Source: Arcobacter arenosus
GTDB lineage: Bacteria > Campylobacterota > Campylobacteria > Campylobacterales > Arcobacteraceae
NCBI RefSeq assembly: GCF_005771535.1
Contig: NZ_VANU01000003.1
Coordinates: 151,711 to 215,710, forward strand
Direction: 5' to 3'
Length of the DNA: 64,000 bases
Both the position numbers and the translations under genes were made by a program. The notes under the pieces were generated by a model. That model saw only the letters and a list, made by a program, of their open reading frames with translations. It was not told the DNA's origin and searched no databases. Positions 50,583 through 63,500 of the stretch are shown here, piece after piece; the first letter of the stretch is position 1; each line of letters opens with the position of its first letter.

Positions 50583-52496
50583 ATGAATTACAAAAATGAA
50601 AAACAATTATTAATTTTTATTCGGTTTGCCTTACCGATATTAGCTCTATTATTTACTATTGCTATCACAACTTTTTTATATATTGAGAAAAAAACAAAAT
50701 TTAATAAATTAACAGAAGAGATTCAATCCACTTTTATAAAAAATAAAAAACAAACAATTAAAGAACAAATTGACAATCTTTATTATTATATTGTGTCTGA
50801 ACAAAAAGACTTACAAGAAAATCTTGAAAAATCTCTTTCTTATGAGGTTAAACAAACTCACAAAATTGCAAAAAATATTTATTATAGATATAAACACAAT
50901 CACTCAAAAGATGAAATAAAAGAGATGATAAAAGCTGCTATAAGAGAGATTAGATTTAACAATGATAGAGCTTACTTTTTTATTATTGATAAAGAGGGGA
51001 AAAATCAATTACATCCAATAATGCCAGAATTGGAGGGAAAAGATGTTTATAATACAAGAGATTCAAAAGGTTCTTATATTGTAAAAGAACCCCTTGAACT
51101 ATTGAAAAAAAAGGATGAAATATTCTATAACTGGTACTGGGTAAAATCGCAAGAAGATAAGAAAGAGTATAAAAAAATAGGATTTATTAAAAACTTTCAT
51201 GAATTAAATTGGGTTATTGGAACGGGCGAATACCTAGAAGAGTTTTCTAAAGATACTCAAGAAAAGATTTTAAAACAAATTGAAAAATTAAGATACGGAA
51301 AAAACAGTTATTTCATTGTAACTAACAAAGATGAAAAATATATAAGTCATGTAAATAAAAATTTGATTAATAAAGATGTTTTCAAAATTCTTGAAGAAAC
51401 AAATACCACTGAATCAATAGATACAATAAAAAAAATATTAAAAACAAAAGAGGGATTTGTCACTTTAGACTTTTTTAAACCAAACTCTAATGTTGTATCT
51501 TCAAAAATAATCTACTTAAAAAATATTCCTAATTGGGGATGGACTATTAGTACAGGTTTTTATGTAGATGATGCTTCAAAAGCTATTGAGGATGAGAAGA
51601 AAAGAATTGAAAAAGAGTATCAAGAGAATTTAAAAAATCTACTTTTTATCTTTTTGATTTCAATTATTATCTTAGTTCCTCTATTCTTCTATATTTCATT
51701 TATAATTGAAAAGAAATTTAAAAAATATAAAGATAGTATTCAAGAACATATTGATGAAAATCAAAAACAATATAAACTATTGGCACAAAAAAGTAAATTA
51801 ACTGCAATGGGAGAAATGTTAGCAAATATAGCCCATCAATGGAAACAACCTTTGTCTCTTATTACAACTTCTACAAGTAGTATAAAATTAAACAAAGAGT
51901 TAGGAATTAAAGATGATGAATTTTTATATAAATCAATTGATAATATTCAAATTAATGCTAATCACTTAGCTGAAACTATAAATGATTTTATGGACTTTTT
52001 TAGACCAGATAAGAATAAAAATAAATTTTTCATGAAAGATGTTATCGCTAAAACACTTAAACTTTTATCATCACAATTTCAAGCTAAAAAAATAGAAATA
52101 ATACAACAAATACAAGATATCTCTATTATAAGCTATGAAAGGGAATTATTACAAGTTTTATTAAATATTATAAGTAATTCAAAAGATGCCATACTAGAAA
52201 ATAGTATAGAAAATGGTTTGATTTTTATTGAAATATATAAGAATGAAAACAATGTAATAATTGAGATAAAAGACAATGCAAAAGGTATAAATGAGAATAT
52301 AAAAGAGCGTATTTTTGAGCCATACTTTACTACAAAAAATAAAGCACAAGGAACAGGGATAGGTTTATATATGTCTCAAGAGATAATTACAAAACACATG
52401 AATGGTACAATTGAAGTGGATAATATCCAGTATGAGTATAACAAACAAATAGAAAAAGGTGCCATCTTTAAAATAACTCTTCCAATATCAAATTAG
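50583..52496 (+). CDS. Orphan dCache histidine kinase
   Basis: 637 residues. A membrane helix (12-31) is followed by a long extracytoplasmic double Cache region (35-345) with two copies of the pattern AYFFIIDKEGKNQLHP ... GKDVYNTRDSKG ... LNWVIGTGEYLEEF and SYFIVTNKDEKYISHVN ... NWGWTISTGFYVDDA. The second helix is at about 350-373. HisKA has IAHQWKQPLSLI (phosphoacceptor His418), and the HATPase has N (NIISNSKDAI), G1 (DNAKGI), F (FEPYFTTK) and G2 (GTGIGLYMS) boxes. dCache_2 domains often bind small organic acids. No response regulator neighbours it. It shares its upstream region with arsR. Confidence 0.93.
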   Translation: MNYKNEKQLLIFIRFALPILALLFTIAITTFLYIEKKTKFNKLTEEIQSTFIKNKKQTIKEQIDNLYYYIVSEQKDLQENLEKSLSYEVKQTHKIAKNIYYRYKHNHSKDEIKEMIKAAIREIRFNNDRAYFFIIDKEGKNQLHPIMPELEGKDVYNTRDSKGSYIVKEPLELLKKKDEIFYNWYWVKSQEDKKEYKKIGFIKNFHELNWVIGTGEYLEEFSKDTQEKILKQIEKLRYGKNSYFIVTNKDEKYISHVNKNLINKDVFKILEETNTTESIDTIKKILKTKEGFVTLDFFKPNSNVVSSKIIYLKNIPNWGWTISTGFYVDDASKAIEDEKKRIEKEYQENLKNLLFIFLISIIILVPLFFYISFIIEKKFKKYKDSIQEHIDENQKQYKLLAQKSKLTAMGEMLANIAHQWKQPLSLITTSTSSIKLNKELGIKDDEFLYKSIDNIQINANHLAETINDFMDFFRPDKNKNKFFMKDVIAKTLKLLSSQFQAKKIEIIQQIQDISIISYERELLQVLLNIISNSKDAILENSIENGLIFIEIYKNENNVIIEIKDNAKGINENIKERIFEPYFTTKNKAQGTGIGLYMSQEIITKHMNGTIEVDNIQYEYNKQIEKGAIFKITLPISN

Positions 52497-52499
52497 AAG

Positions 52500-52528
52500 A
52501 AATAGATGGGGAGTTTTCCCATCTATTT
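52500..52528. terminator. Bidirectional hairpin terminator
   Basis: A perfect 11-bp stem (AAATAGATGGG with CCCATCTATTT) and a 7-base loop between the converging kinase and transketolase genes. Confidence 0.8.
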
Positions 52529-52536
52529 ATTAAATA

Positions 52537-54447
52537 TTATAAATCGTTTTTGATTTTTGCTTCTAAAGCTTCTGTTGTGAAACCAAAGTGTTCAAATAAT
52601 TTTTCAGCTGGTGCACTTGCTCCAAATGTATCCATACCATAAACTACATCAGCAAACTTATAATATTCTAATCCTCTTGCTGCTTCAACTGCAAATACTT
52701 TTGTATTTGGTTTAATAATTGTATCAATATACTCTTTATCTTGCTCAATTAAAAGGTCAAAACAAGGAACAGAAACAACGTTTGCTTTAATACCTGCTTT
52801 TTCAAGATTACAAGCTGTTTGAAGTGCTAACATAACCTCAGACCCAGATGCCATAATAGTAACTGTCGCATCTTCTCTTTCTTTTAATAAATATCCACCA
52901 TTTGAAACATTACCAAATGCTTTTTCTGGTTTTAATACTTCAAGATTTTGTCTTGAACATACAAATGCAGTTGGTGCATTCATTTTTAAAGCAACTTTCC
53001 AAGAATCAACATTTTCACTTGCATCAGCAGGTCTAAATGTATAGAAATTTGGTAAAGCTCTAAATTGAGATAAATGCTCAATTGGTTGGTGAGTTGGTCC
53101 ATCTTCTCCAACACCAATAGAATCGTGTGTCCATACGAAGTGTTGTGGGATACCAGCTAATGCTGCAATTCTAGCACTTGGTTTTAAGTAATCTGAGAAT
53201 ACAAAGAATGTAGCTGAGAATACTCTAAATAAACCATATAAATTCATTGCATTTGTCATAGCTGCCATTGCATGTTCTTTAATACCAAAGTGGATATTTC
53301 TTCCATTTGGGAAATCACCCATATTTTCTAATTCAGTTTTATTTGAAGGAGCAAGGTCAGCAGAACCACCAATAAATCCTGGAACTGCTTTAGCAATTGC
53401 ATTTAAGATTTTATGATTAGATGATCTTGTTGCTACAGATGAACCTGGTTCAAATGTTGGGAATTTAATAGCATCAAAATTTGGATTTTGAAGAGCTTCA
53501 ATTTTTTCTTTTGCTTCAACAGATAAAGATGCATTCCATGCATTTTCAGCTTCAAGTCCAACGATTAATTTATCAAAAGAACCTTTAATATCATAAGGTA
53601 CTACAAATTTCTCTTCTGGATTAAAACCAGCTTTTTTCTTAGAAGCTTTAATTTCATCTTCACCTAATGGAGCACCATGAGTATGATGACTTCCTTCTAA
53701 CGTTGCTGCACCTTTTCCAATTGCTGTTTTAGCAATAATTAAAACAGGTTTATCACAAGATTTAGCAGTAACAATAGCTTTGTCTATTTGATCAAAATTA
53801 TGCCCATCAATCTCTAATACTTCAAAATTAATTGCTTGGAATCTTTTCTTAACATTTTCAGACCAAGCAATTGAAGTATCACCTTCAATTGTAATATCAT
53901 TTGAATCATAAATCACAATTAAATTATCTAATTCTAAGTGTCCTGCAGTTGCACAAGCTTCGTAAGAGATACCCTCTTGTAAATCTCCATCACCACAAAG
54001 GCAATAAACTTTATGATTGATAACATCTTTTCCTAAAGTATTTTGTGCATATTTTGCAGCCATTGCAAAACCAACTGCATTTGCAATACCCTGACCTAAA
54101 GGACCAGTTGTAATCTCTACACCATGTGTATGACTATATTCTGGGTGACCTGGAGTTTTAGAGTTATATTGTCTAAACTCTCTCATATCTGGGATACTAA
54201 CATTAAATCCCCAAAGGTGTAAAAGTGAATATACTAAACCTGTAGCGTGGCCTCCAGAGAAAACTAATCTATCTCTGTTTAACCATTTTTCATTTGTTGG
54301 GTTTAAGTTCAAGTGTGAACTTAAAACTGTAGCAATATCAGCCATACCCATTGGTGCACCTGGGTGTCCTGAATTTGCTTGTTGAACCATATCAGCTGCT
54401 AAAAATCTAATTGTATCAGCTTGCTTTTGAAGTAATTGTTTTGACAT
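52537..54447 (-). CDS. tkt: Transketolase
   Basis: 636 residues, a thiamine diphosphate enzyme of the pentose phosphate pathway. Motifs: ANSGHPGAPMGMADI, the GDG-x-N motif for ThDP and metal (CGDGDLQEGISYEACATAGHLELDNLIVIYDSND), HSHTHGAP-like HHTHGAPLG, and the catalytic Glu region (FGIKEHAMAAMTNAM). WTHDSIGVGEDGPTHQPIEHLS is the transketolase signature. It is a single-gene unit, separate from tal at 5.8 kb. Confidence 0.97.
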   Translation of the reverse strand: MSKQLLQKQADTIRFLAADMVQQANSGHPGAPMGMADIATVLSSHLNLNPTNEKWLNRDRLVFSGGHATGLVYSLLHLWGFNVSIPDMREFRQYNSKTPGHPEYSHTHGVEITTGPLGQGIANAVGFAMAAKYAQNTLGKDVINHKVYCLCGDGDLQEGISYEACATAGHLELDNLIVIYDSNDITIEGDTSIAWSENVKKRFQAINFEVLEIDGHNFDQIDKAIVTAKSCDKPVLIIAKTAIGKGAATLEGSHHTHGAPLGEDEIKASKKKAGFNPEEKFVVPYDIKGSFDKLIVGLEAENAWNASLSVEAKEKIEALQNPNFDAIKFPTFEPGSSVATRSSNHKILNAIAKAVPGFIGGSADLAPSNKTELENMGDFPNGRNIHFGIKEHAMAAMTNAMNLYGLFRVFSATFFVFSDYLKPSARIAALAGIPQHFVWTHDSIGVGEDGPTHQPIEHLSQFRALPNFYTFRPADASENVDSWKVALKMNAPTAFVCSRQNLEVLKPEKAFGNVSNGGYLLKEREDATVTIMASGSEVMLALQTACNLEKAGIKANVVSVPCFDLLIEQDKEYIDTIIKPNTKVFAVEAARGLEYYKFADVVYGMDTFGASAPAEKLFEHFGFTTEALEAKIKNDL

Positions 54448-54543
54448 AATGTTCCTAATTATCGAAGTTTTGTTCTTGTAAATTTTGTGGATTATAGCTA
54501 AAAATAGTTAAATAGTTTTTGAAGCAAATTTTTACAAAAGATT

Positions 54544-54574
54544 AAGAAGAAAAAGGAAATTCCTTTTTCTTCTT
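54544..54574. terminator. Strong terminator after the giant adhesin gene
   Basis: A perfect 15-bp inverted repeat (AAGAAGAAAAAGGAA with TTCCTTTTTCTTCTT) around one central base, 6 bases past the adhesin stop. On the minus strand the 3' arm is T-rich, so it is a fitting terminator for the adhesin transcript. Confidence 0.8.
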
Positions 54575-54579
54575 AAATA

Positions 54580-57500
54580 TTAAAGGTCTGGGTCAATTGA
54601 TACATCTTCATCTATTAAGATTTTAATATTAGAAGCTCCATCTGTCCCTTGGTAAACATTAAATACTTCACCATTTATTTCCTCTTTACCTTGAGAAGTC
54701 CAGTTAGAATCTCCACCTTCAAGAGTTACCTTATCATCACTATCACCGAAGATTTTTAGTTCTTTGTCATCATCAATAACTAAATCATCTACATTTATTT
54801 CTAAATTATTTGTATGTGAATTAGTCATATCAACGGCATCAGTATTTGCTGATAAAACTCCTGATAAATCAATAGTATCGGCATCTATTAAATCAATAAC
54901 ATTCTCAGTTTGTGTCGGTGTAAGATCAACTTCAATTGTTACATCTACCGTAGTACTATCTCCATCTTCGTCAGAAGCTGTTACACTAAATAGTTTTGAG
55001 GTATCATTAGTAAACTCTGAAGATTTAGCAGTATATGTATAATCTCCTGATGTAAAATCAAATCTTAGTGTACCATCGCCATCTAATTCTACTCCAGAAG
55101 AAGGGAAGTTTGCACTTGTATATGTATTTCCATCAACTTCAATACTATCAATTGAAATTTCACCATTTCCTTCTGAAATATTTTCTAAGACATTTCCATT
55201 AACAGAGGCTGTAACTGTTCCTGCTAGTACATTTCCAAGTGTTGAATCATCAGTTACCATAAGAACTTCATCTCCATCTTGAACTTGAACAATTTTAAGT
55301 GGTCCCTCTGTTGCTCCTGAACCTACGCCAATTACATTTAATTTATCAATATTATTTGATACATAATTAGACCATTCAACTATTGTATGATCAGAATCTT
55401 CATCAATTCTCCAACTATCGTTATTTGGATTACCATCAGATAAGAAATATGCAATAGTTGAATCAGCATCATGCCCATTAAAATCAACATCCATAGTTTT
55501 TTCTAAACCTAGATAGTAATTTGTAGCATGTTCAGATAAATCATGACTAACTAAATGTGCAAATGTATTGTTTGAGCCAGAATATACTAAATCATCATGA
55601 TTGTTCATTGATAAATCATTTAAAAATGCAATAGCTTGAGAAGTACTCATCCATCCAAAATTTGCAGAACAAGAGTTAAATAGTGTTAAGTTAACTTCAG
55701 TTTCACCATTTGCTGCATAGGCTTGAATTGTTGAGATAACTGATGCTTTCGCAATTTCAAATCTTGTAGTCCAATTATTATTACTATCTTTTACCCCATC
55801 ATTCATCGAACCAGAAACATCTAAAGTGAATAATAGATTCGTAGTAGCATCGCCAAATACTAAGCTATTAGTTTCATTATAACTCACTGGTAAACTATCA
55901 GGAACAATCAACTTAAACTCACTACTTATTTGTGTTTCAAGTGGACAATTATCTGGATCTGCAGGGGTAAATTCTCCATTTAAGCTCTCTTCCGATTTAG
56001 CAGTAATTGTTAAAACATACTCGTCAGGAGTAATTCCATCTGGTACTGAAACTTTAATAGCATCCATATCCCATGATTTTACATCTACGTAATCAAGTGC
56101 TGCAGTTGCAGTAAAGGTATGTGCTCCATCAGAAATAGTAAACCCTTCAGGTAAATTATCAACAATTATACTTTTAAAGCTTTCTGAGCCATCTAAATCA
56201 ACTAATTGTGATGATATTGCAAAATATGCATCATTTCCACTTTCAATAGTTAATTCTGTCTGACTAGATACCAATTCAGTAAATGTCACATCATGAATTA
56301 AAAAGTCATCACCCTCTTGTTTAGCTGAAATTCTAATCTCATCAAAACTTCCACCATTTGGTAATGAGAAAGTATATGGACCATCAACAGTATCAGTTTG
56401 TGATGCATCATAATGTTCTTGAGAACCTATTTTTACACCATCTTTATAGAATTCTACAATTGCAATTTCACCATCACCATCACCATTATCATAGTTATGT
56501 TTCCATGCATAACTAACATCTACACTAGTTAATGCATTTTCAAATTCAATAGCAATAACCTCAGACCCTTCTCCTGGGTGATAGCTTATCTCTGTTTCGT
56601 TACCTGGATTTTCACCACTTGGAGTAGTTGATTGAACACCAAAACCATCATGACTTGTACCTGTTACAATTGAAATTGGTGCTTCATCTAATTTTCCATC
56701 TCCATCATTATCATAATGGTAATATGCTTTAACTATATATCCACCACTTGTGTCATTTACATTAGTTAAATCAATTGTTGTAGTATTTTCAGTACTTCCT
56801 AAAACACTTAATGTTGGAGCATCTGCTACAGGTGAAACGTCAATAGTCATAACTGAAGATGTAGAAGTCCATGTTGCAGTATTATCTGTAGAGATACTAA
56901 AGTTAAACTGTGCATAATCATTTTGTTGGTCACCAGTTCCTGCATCATGATATTCATCCCTTCCTGATTGATGTAAATCAGGTAAAAATGTAAGTTTTCC
57001 ATTATCTATATCAGCTGAACTAATCTCAAGTGGTGTAGATATTGCTACTCCATTTAATAATATAGTCCCAAGTACTGGTAAAGAATCTATTCTTACAGTA
57101 GTTGCATTACTATCAAAATCATCTAACGTAAATGTATAGCTTATATCTTCACAAGTTATTACATTTGTATCAATTGGTGTATTAATTGTAATATTTAAAT
57201 TTGCAGTTGCACTATCTCCATCTCCATCAGTAACAGTATAAGGAATAGTTAATGTCTCAATTCCAGAATCTTTATCAAGCTGTGAAATTGTATATCCTGG
57301 TGTTGCTGTATCTAATCCTGTAGCTGTAAGTTTAATAATTGTTTCACCTAAACTATTTTTACCAATTAAAGTTGTAAAATCATCAGATACTCCATCATTT
57401 GCATAACTCCAAGTAATTGTTCCAACTGAACCACTTACAATTATCTCATCAAAACTATCAGATAAGTTTTCATCTCCCCAATTAAAAGCTTCTTTATCAC

Positions 57501-60500
57501 CATCAAGTTTAATTCCAGTTCCATCAGCTGCTCCATCTGCTCCAAAACTAAAGTCAAATGTTCCTGATGCACTTATTACAGTTCCTTGTAAAGTAGATGA
57601 TAAATCTGCTGGATTATCAACTTCAATTACATTTGATGAAATTAATGATAAATATGTTGTACTTACATTTGTCCCTATCCCTACTGAATATACACCTGCA
57701 ATATTATTTGATGAATCATTTACAAATGTATTCCAACTATTTAATGTAGGTGAATCTACATATGGTGTACCATCATGATCTTCAAATCCATCTGTTGTAT
57801 TTCCATTTGTATAGTCTGTTGTATTATAAGTTGTAGAGTCATTCATTTCTACAGTTGGATAACCATCTGATAAGAAATACACATATGTATCTCCTCCATT
57901 TGGTGAAACTGAATAACTACTTACTGTTTCTTGTAATGCATCTTCATAATTTGTCCAACCACCATCACTTAATTTAGTTAAGTATGTAGCAACTTCAGAA
58001 GCACTCATCCAAATACCATTTCCAAATGCAGTTGTACTAAATGTATTGATTTGAACTAAAACATCTCTTCCTTGTGATTCATATTCTGAAATTAAATCTT
58101 CTATTGAATCTTTTGCGATTTCTAATCTAGTTTGTGATGTTCCTGATACATCATTACCCATACTTCCTGAGATATCTAATGTAAATACTAAATTAACAGG
58201 TTTTGTGTCTACTTCTACTATTTTTAAAACATCATTAGCAGATGCAATATCATCAGCTATTTCAATATTAATTGTATCTGTTGCAACATCTCCATCAGAA
58301 TCAGTAATTGCTACTTCAAAATCTAATGTTTGTAATAAATCTTCTGATGACATATTAGGATGGTCTACACTATCTAATAATTCAAATTTATAACTGTATG
58401 AACCATTATTTTCAATGATTTCTATTGTAAACACATCTGAATCTACTGTGCTACCTGTTATTTTTGTACCATTATCTGTTACAGAAAGAGAAATTGCTTT
58501 TCCTTCTGATGTTAATGAAGTAGTAGAACCATCTTGTGCTGTAAATTTAACTGAACCTGCTCCATCATTTCCAAAGTCAACTGTAATTGCTTCTTCAACA
58601 ACTTTTACATCTGGGTCATAATTATCATCATCAGATGTTCCCAATAAAGCATCTTCATCCACTAAACCATCAATAACTGAAATTGTTGGCTTAGTATCTT
58701 CAGGAATATTTATTTTTATGCTCTCTAAAACATAATCACCATCACCATCTGTTACTTTAAAATCAATATCTAAGATATTTGTACTTGAATTTTCAATTTC
58801 GAAGTTTTGGTATTTGTAGAATTCCCATTTTCCTGTTGAAGGTGTTAATTGTACTTGGAATACTAAATCTCCATTACTATCTTTTGCAATAATTGAATTA
58901 TTTGTATTTTCAAATGTTACTGCATTTCCATCAACAGTGATAGTTTCTGTAATTCCAGTTAGAACTACTGAACCTGCACCATCAGCTCCATATGCATAAT
59001 CAATTGTACCTTCAGCATAAGAATCTGGAGTAGCAGTAGAGCTTCCTAAGAACTCGATTCCTGAAACTGCGAAATCACTATTATCTCCATGAGAATAACT
59101 CTCACCATTATCTAATGCTCTAATAACTATTGTATCAAATCCACCATCAACTACTTGGAAATCTTTTGCATAATCTCCACTTGTTGCATCAGAAGTAAAT
59201 CTTTGAGTTGAAACTAACACACCATCTCTATAAAATAATGCTTCACCAACTTCTTCTTCTCCTCCATACATGAATGAGAAGCTGATTTTTGCTCCATAAG
59301 AAATCTTTCCATCTTCTAATTCAATAGTTAATTCCTCTGAACCAGTTTCACCACTTGATGTTTTTCTAAAATCAACTTCGCTTGCTATATTATGGTATGG
59401 AGAGCTATCACTTGCAACTCCTAAACCACCTGAATTTTGATTTACATCTGTATCAGTCAATGTTAAATCATTACTTGAAGTGAATCCTTGTGCAGTAGCT
59501 GTTACGGCACCATTTGCAAATGTATAACTTTGATTATTTCCACCACTTCCAGTGAAACTTACATCACCAGTAAAGATTTCAGGAATTCCGACATCTGTAG
59601 TATTAACTACTGATGTTACAGTTACCTCTGGCATATCATCTTCAACAACAACATTTAATATTCCTGTATCTGATGCTCCTTTAACATCCTCTACATATAC
59701 CCCAACATCAAATCCTACTACATCTTCAACTGAATTTGTTGGGTGATCTATTTGATTTGATTGTGTTACTGTATAATCTCCAGCGCTATCTACTTCTATT
59801 TTGATAACCTCTTGCCAGTCTGGATTTGCTACTGTTCCATTATTGATTTTACCAATTAATGTATCTGTATCTTCACCACTCCATACTACTGTTTTACCTT
59901 CTGATGTTAAAGCTGTTGTTGGTGCTGTTAATTTTACTGTTAAGGCATCACCATCTGGATCTGATGCTACACTTCCTGTTGTAACAACTTTATTTGTTGT
60001 ATCATCTCCTGGGTTTTCACCTGTTGTATCTTTTAATCCATCAACTAAACCTTCATCTGATACTCTTGCACTTGCATCTGTTACTACTGGTGGAGTATTA
60101 TCTGTTTTACCTTCTATTGTAATTGTTAATGTTGTTGTGCTTGTATCCCCATCACTATCTGTAATTGTATATGTGAACTCTTCTGTTAATGTTTGTCCAT
60201 CATCTAATGCTAATACTCTTGAATCTGCATTATCTAAGTCATATGTATATGAACCATCTGCATTTAGTGTAATTGTTCCATACTCACCATCAAATGAAGT
60301 TCCTACATTTCCTGATACAGGGTTTGTTGTATCATTACCTTTTGCAACTCCTGTTACATATGTTGGTGCATCATCACTATCTGCTCCAATATCATCTGCC
60401 ACATCACCATTTTGTCCATTTCCATAAACATTACCACTTAAAGTATCTGTTTTCTCATTCATAGATCTTACATCTGCATTTGCTACTGGTACATCATCAA

Positions 60501-63500
60501 CAATTGTTACTGTTAATGTTCCTGTTGCTTCATCTCCATCTGGATCTACAATTTTTAATGAAATATCATCTTTTATCTCATTATTATTTGTTGGATGATC
60601 TAAGTTGTCTTTTAATGTATATTCATAGCTAACTAATCCTGTGTTCTCATCAAACCCTGTAATAACTAGTGTTCCTTCTACAGTATCAATTGGCGAAGAA
60701 TTCGTATTATTTGTATCTAATAATTCTGCTTTTGTAAATGTTGTTCCACCAATTTCAACTTGTGCAATTCCATCTGGAGAGGTAATTTTAAATACTCCTG
60801 TATCAATCTCACTATCATCAGTTGAATCATCTAAACCTTTCTCATAAACAATTGATTCTGGATCATTTAAATCTGGATTTGGATTAATTGTTGGTTTATC
60901 ATCAATTCCAATATTTAAATTAGCACTTACACTATCTCCATCTCCATCTGTTACAGTAAATGGCATTACTAAATCATCAATTCCACTATCTTTATCTAAT
61001 TGTGTTATTTCATATTTTGGATTAGTTGTAATATCTTTCGCTTCTACTTTAATTACTACATCACCATTGATTTTTCCAATAATTGTTTGTTCATCTGACG
61101 ATACAGTCCAATCTACACTTACATCATTTCCATCTACATCTTTTGCAGTTGGAGTATTCCATGTAAATGCCAATTTATCACCATCAAGTTTAATTCCAGT
61201 TCCATCAGCTGCTCCATCTGCTCCAAAACTAAAGTCAAATGTTCCTGATGCACTTATTACAGTTCCTTGTAAAGTAGATGATAAATCTGCTGGATTATCA
61301 ACTTCAATTACATTTGATGAAATTAATGATAAATATGTTGTACTTACATTTGTCCCTATCCCTACTGAATATACACCTGCAATATTATTTGATGAATCAT
61401 TTACAAATGTATTCCAACTATTTAATGTAGGTGAATCTACATATGGTGTACCATCATGATCTTCAAATCCATCTGTTGTATTTCCATTTGTATAGTCTGT
61501 TGTATTATAAGTTGTAGAGTCATTCATTTCTACAGTTGGATAACCATCTGATAAGAAATACACATATGTATCTCCTCCATTTGGTGAAACTGAATAACTA
61601 CTTACTGTTTCTTGTAATGCATCTTCATAATTTGTCCAACCACCATCACTTAATTTAGTTAAGTATGTAGCAACTTCAGAAGCACTCATCCAAATACCAT
61701 TTCCAAATGCAGTTGTACTAAATGTATTGATTTGAACTAAAACATCTCTTCCTTGTGATTCATATTCTGAAATTAAATCTTCTATTGAATCTTTTGCGAT
61801 TTCTAATCTAGTTTGTGATGTTCCTGATACATCATTACCCATACTTCCTGAGATATCTAATGTAAATACTAAATTAACAGGTTTTGTGTCTACTTCTACT
61901 ATTTTTAAAACATCATTAGCAGATGCAATATCATCAGCTATTTCAATATTAATTGTATCTGTCGCTCTACTTCCATTCCCATCTATTATCTCTACTTCTA
62001 AAGATAAATTAGACAATAAATCTTCTACATTCATTTGTGGATGGTCAACATTCTCATGTAATGTAAATGTATACTCACTATTTGCTGGGTCTAATGAAAT
62101 AGTAAATATTGGTGTCCCATTCTCATCTATTCCTGTAATTGTTTGATTATTATTAGAATACTCTAATGTTATATCAAGACCTTCTGCTGTTAATGATGTT
62201 GTTTGATTCCCTGTAAATTGAATGCTTCCTGCTCCATCATCTCCAAAGTCATATGTCAATGCTTTTGTTTCTGTATACACATTATTATAGCCATCTGTAT
62301 CAGTTGTATTAATTGATGGCAATGCATCTTCATCTACAAGTGCATCTTCAACCGTAATAGTTGGAATATCATCTACTGGAATAATTACAGCAATATCTAA
62401 GTTAGCTGTTACACTATCTCCATCTCCATCTGTTATTGTATATGGTACTTTTAAGCTTTCTATACCACTTTCTTTATCTAACTGTGTTACTACATATTTT
62501 GGAGAATTTGTATAAATATCTGTTGCTTCTATTTTTACAACTACTTCTCCATTACTATTTGTACCTGTGATTAATGTTCCATTAGCTGAAACTACCCAAG
62601 TGATATTTGTAATATCATTACCATTTGAATCTTTTACTATTGGTGTTTCCCATGTAAATGCTAATTTATCACCATCTTGTTTACTTCCTATTCCATCTGC
62701 AGCTCCATCTGCTCCAAATGAGAAATCTAAACTTCCTGTCTCATAAACAACTGTCCCTTGTAAAGTTGAAACTAAATCCGCTGGATTATCAACAATTGTT
62801 ACATCACTTGAAATTTGTGTTAAATAAGTTTCATTTACATTTGTTCCTATTCCTACTGCGAATACTTCTTCTATATTATTTGCTGGATTTGATACAAAGG
62901 CATTCCATGCGTCTAATCTTGCTTCATCTATATATCCTGTATCTGCAGTTGTTCCATCTACACCATCTTGATGATTCCCATCTGTTACATCACCTACTGT
63001 TGAAGTTGAATCATCCATCTCTACTGTTGGGTATCCATCTGAAATAAAATATGCATATGTTGTCCCTGTTGGAACTATTGAACTTTCATATGCTGTTTGA
63101 GTAACGGCTAATGCATCTTCATAATTTGTCCATCCATTATCATTTAATGTATTTAAAAAGGCTGACAATTCACTCGCTGTCATCCATTTCCCATTTTCTG
63201 CTGAATCTGCACTTGTACTAAATGTATTTACTTGTATCAATACATCTCTTCCTTGTGCTTGATAATCTGCTACTACTTGTTCCATAGCTTCTATTGCTAT
63301 CTCTAATCTTGTTTGTGATGTCCCTGCTACATCATTACCCATACTCCCTGATACATCTAATGTAAATACTAAATTTACTGCCTCTGGATGTAAATCTATT
63401 GTTCTCTCTGTATCATTAGCTTCTGGTGTATCGTCATCAATATTAATATTTAAACTTCCAGAAACTTTATCCCCATCTGCATCCTTTACATCATATGTAA

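Noticed and set aside
59801..60464. Long plus-strand open frames opposite the adhesin (up to 208 codons)
   Set aside because: They are mirror images of the repetitive Asp/Thr/Gly-rich coding strand, giving Ser/Val/Pro-rich or Leu/His-rich nonsense proteins without start signals.
57493..61962. Reading the long repeats as a mobile element or CRISPR
   Set aside because: The repeat is in frame inside one gene and encodes a vWA domain; there are no terminal inverted repeats, transposase or regular spacers.
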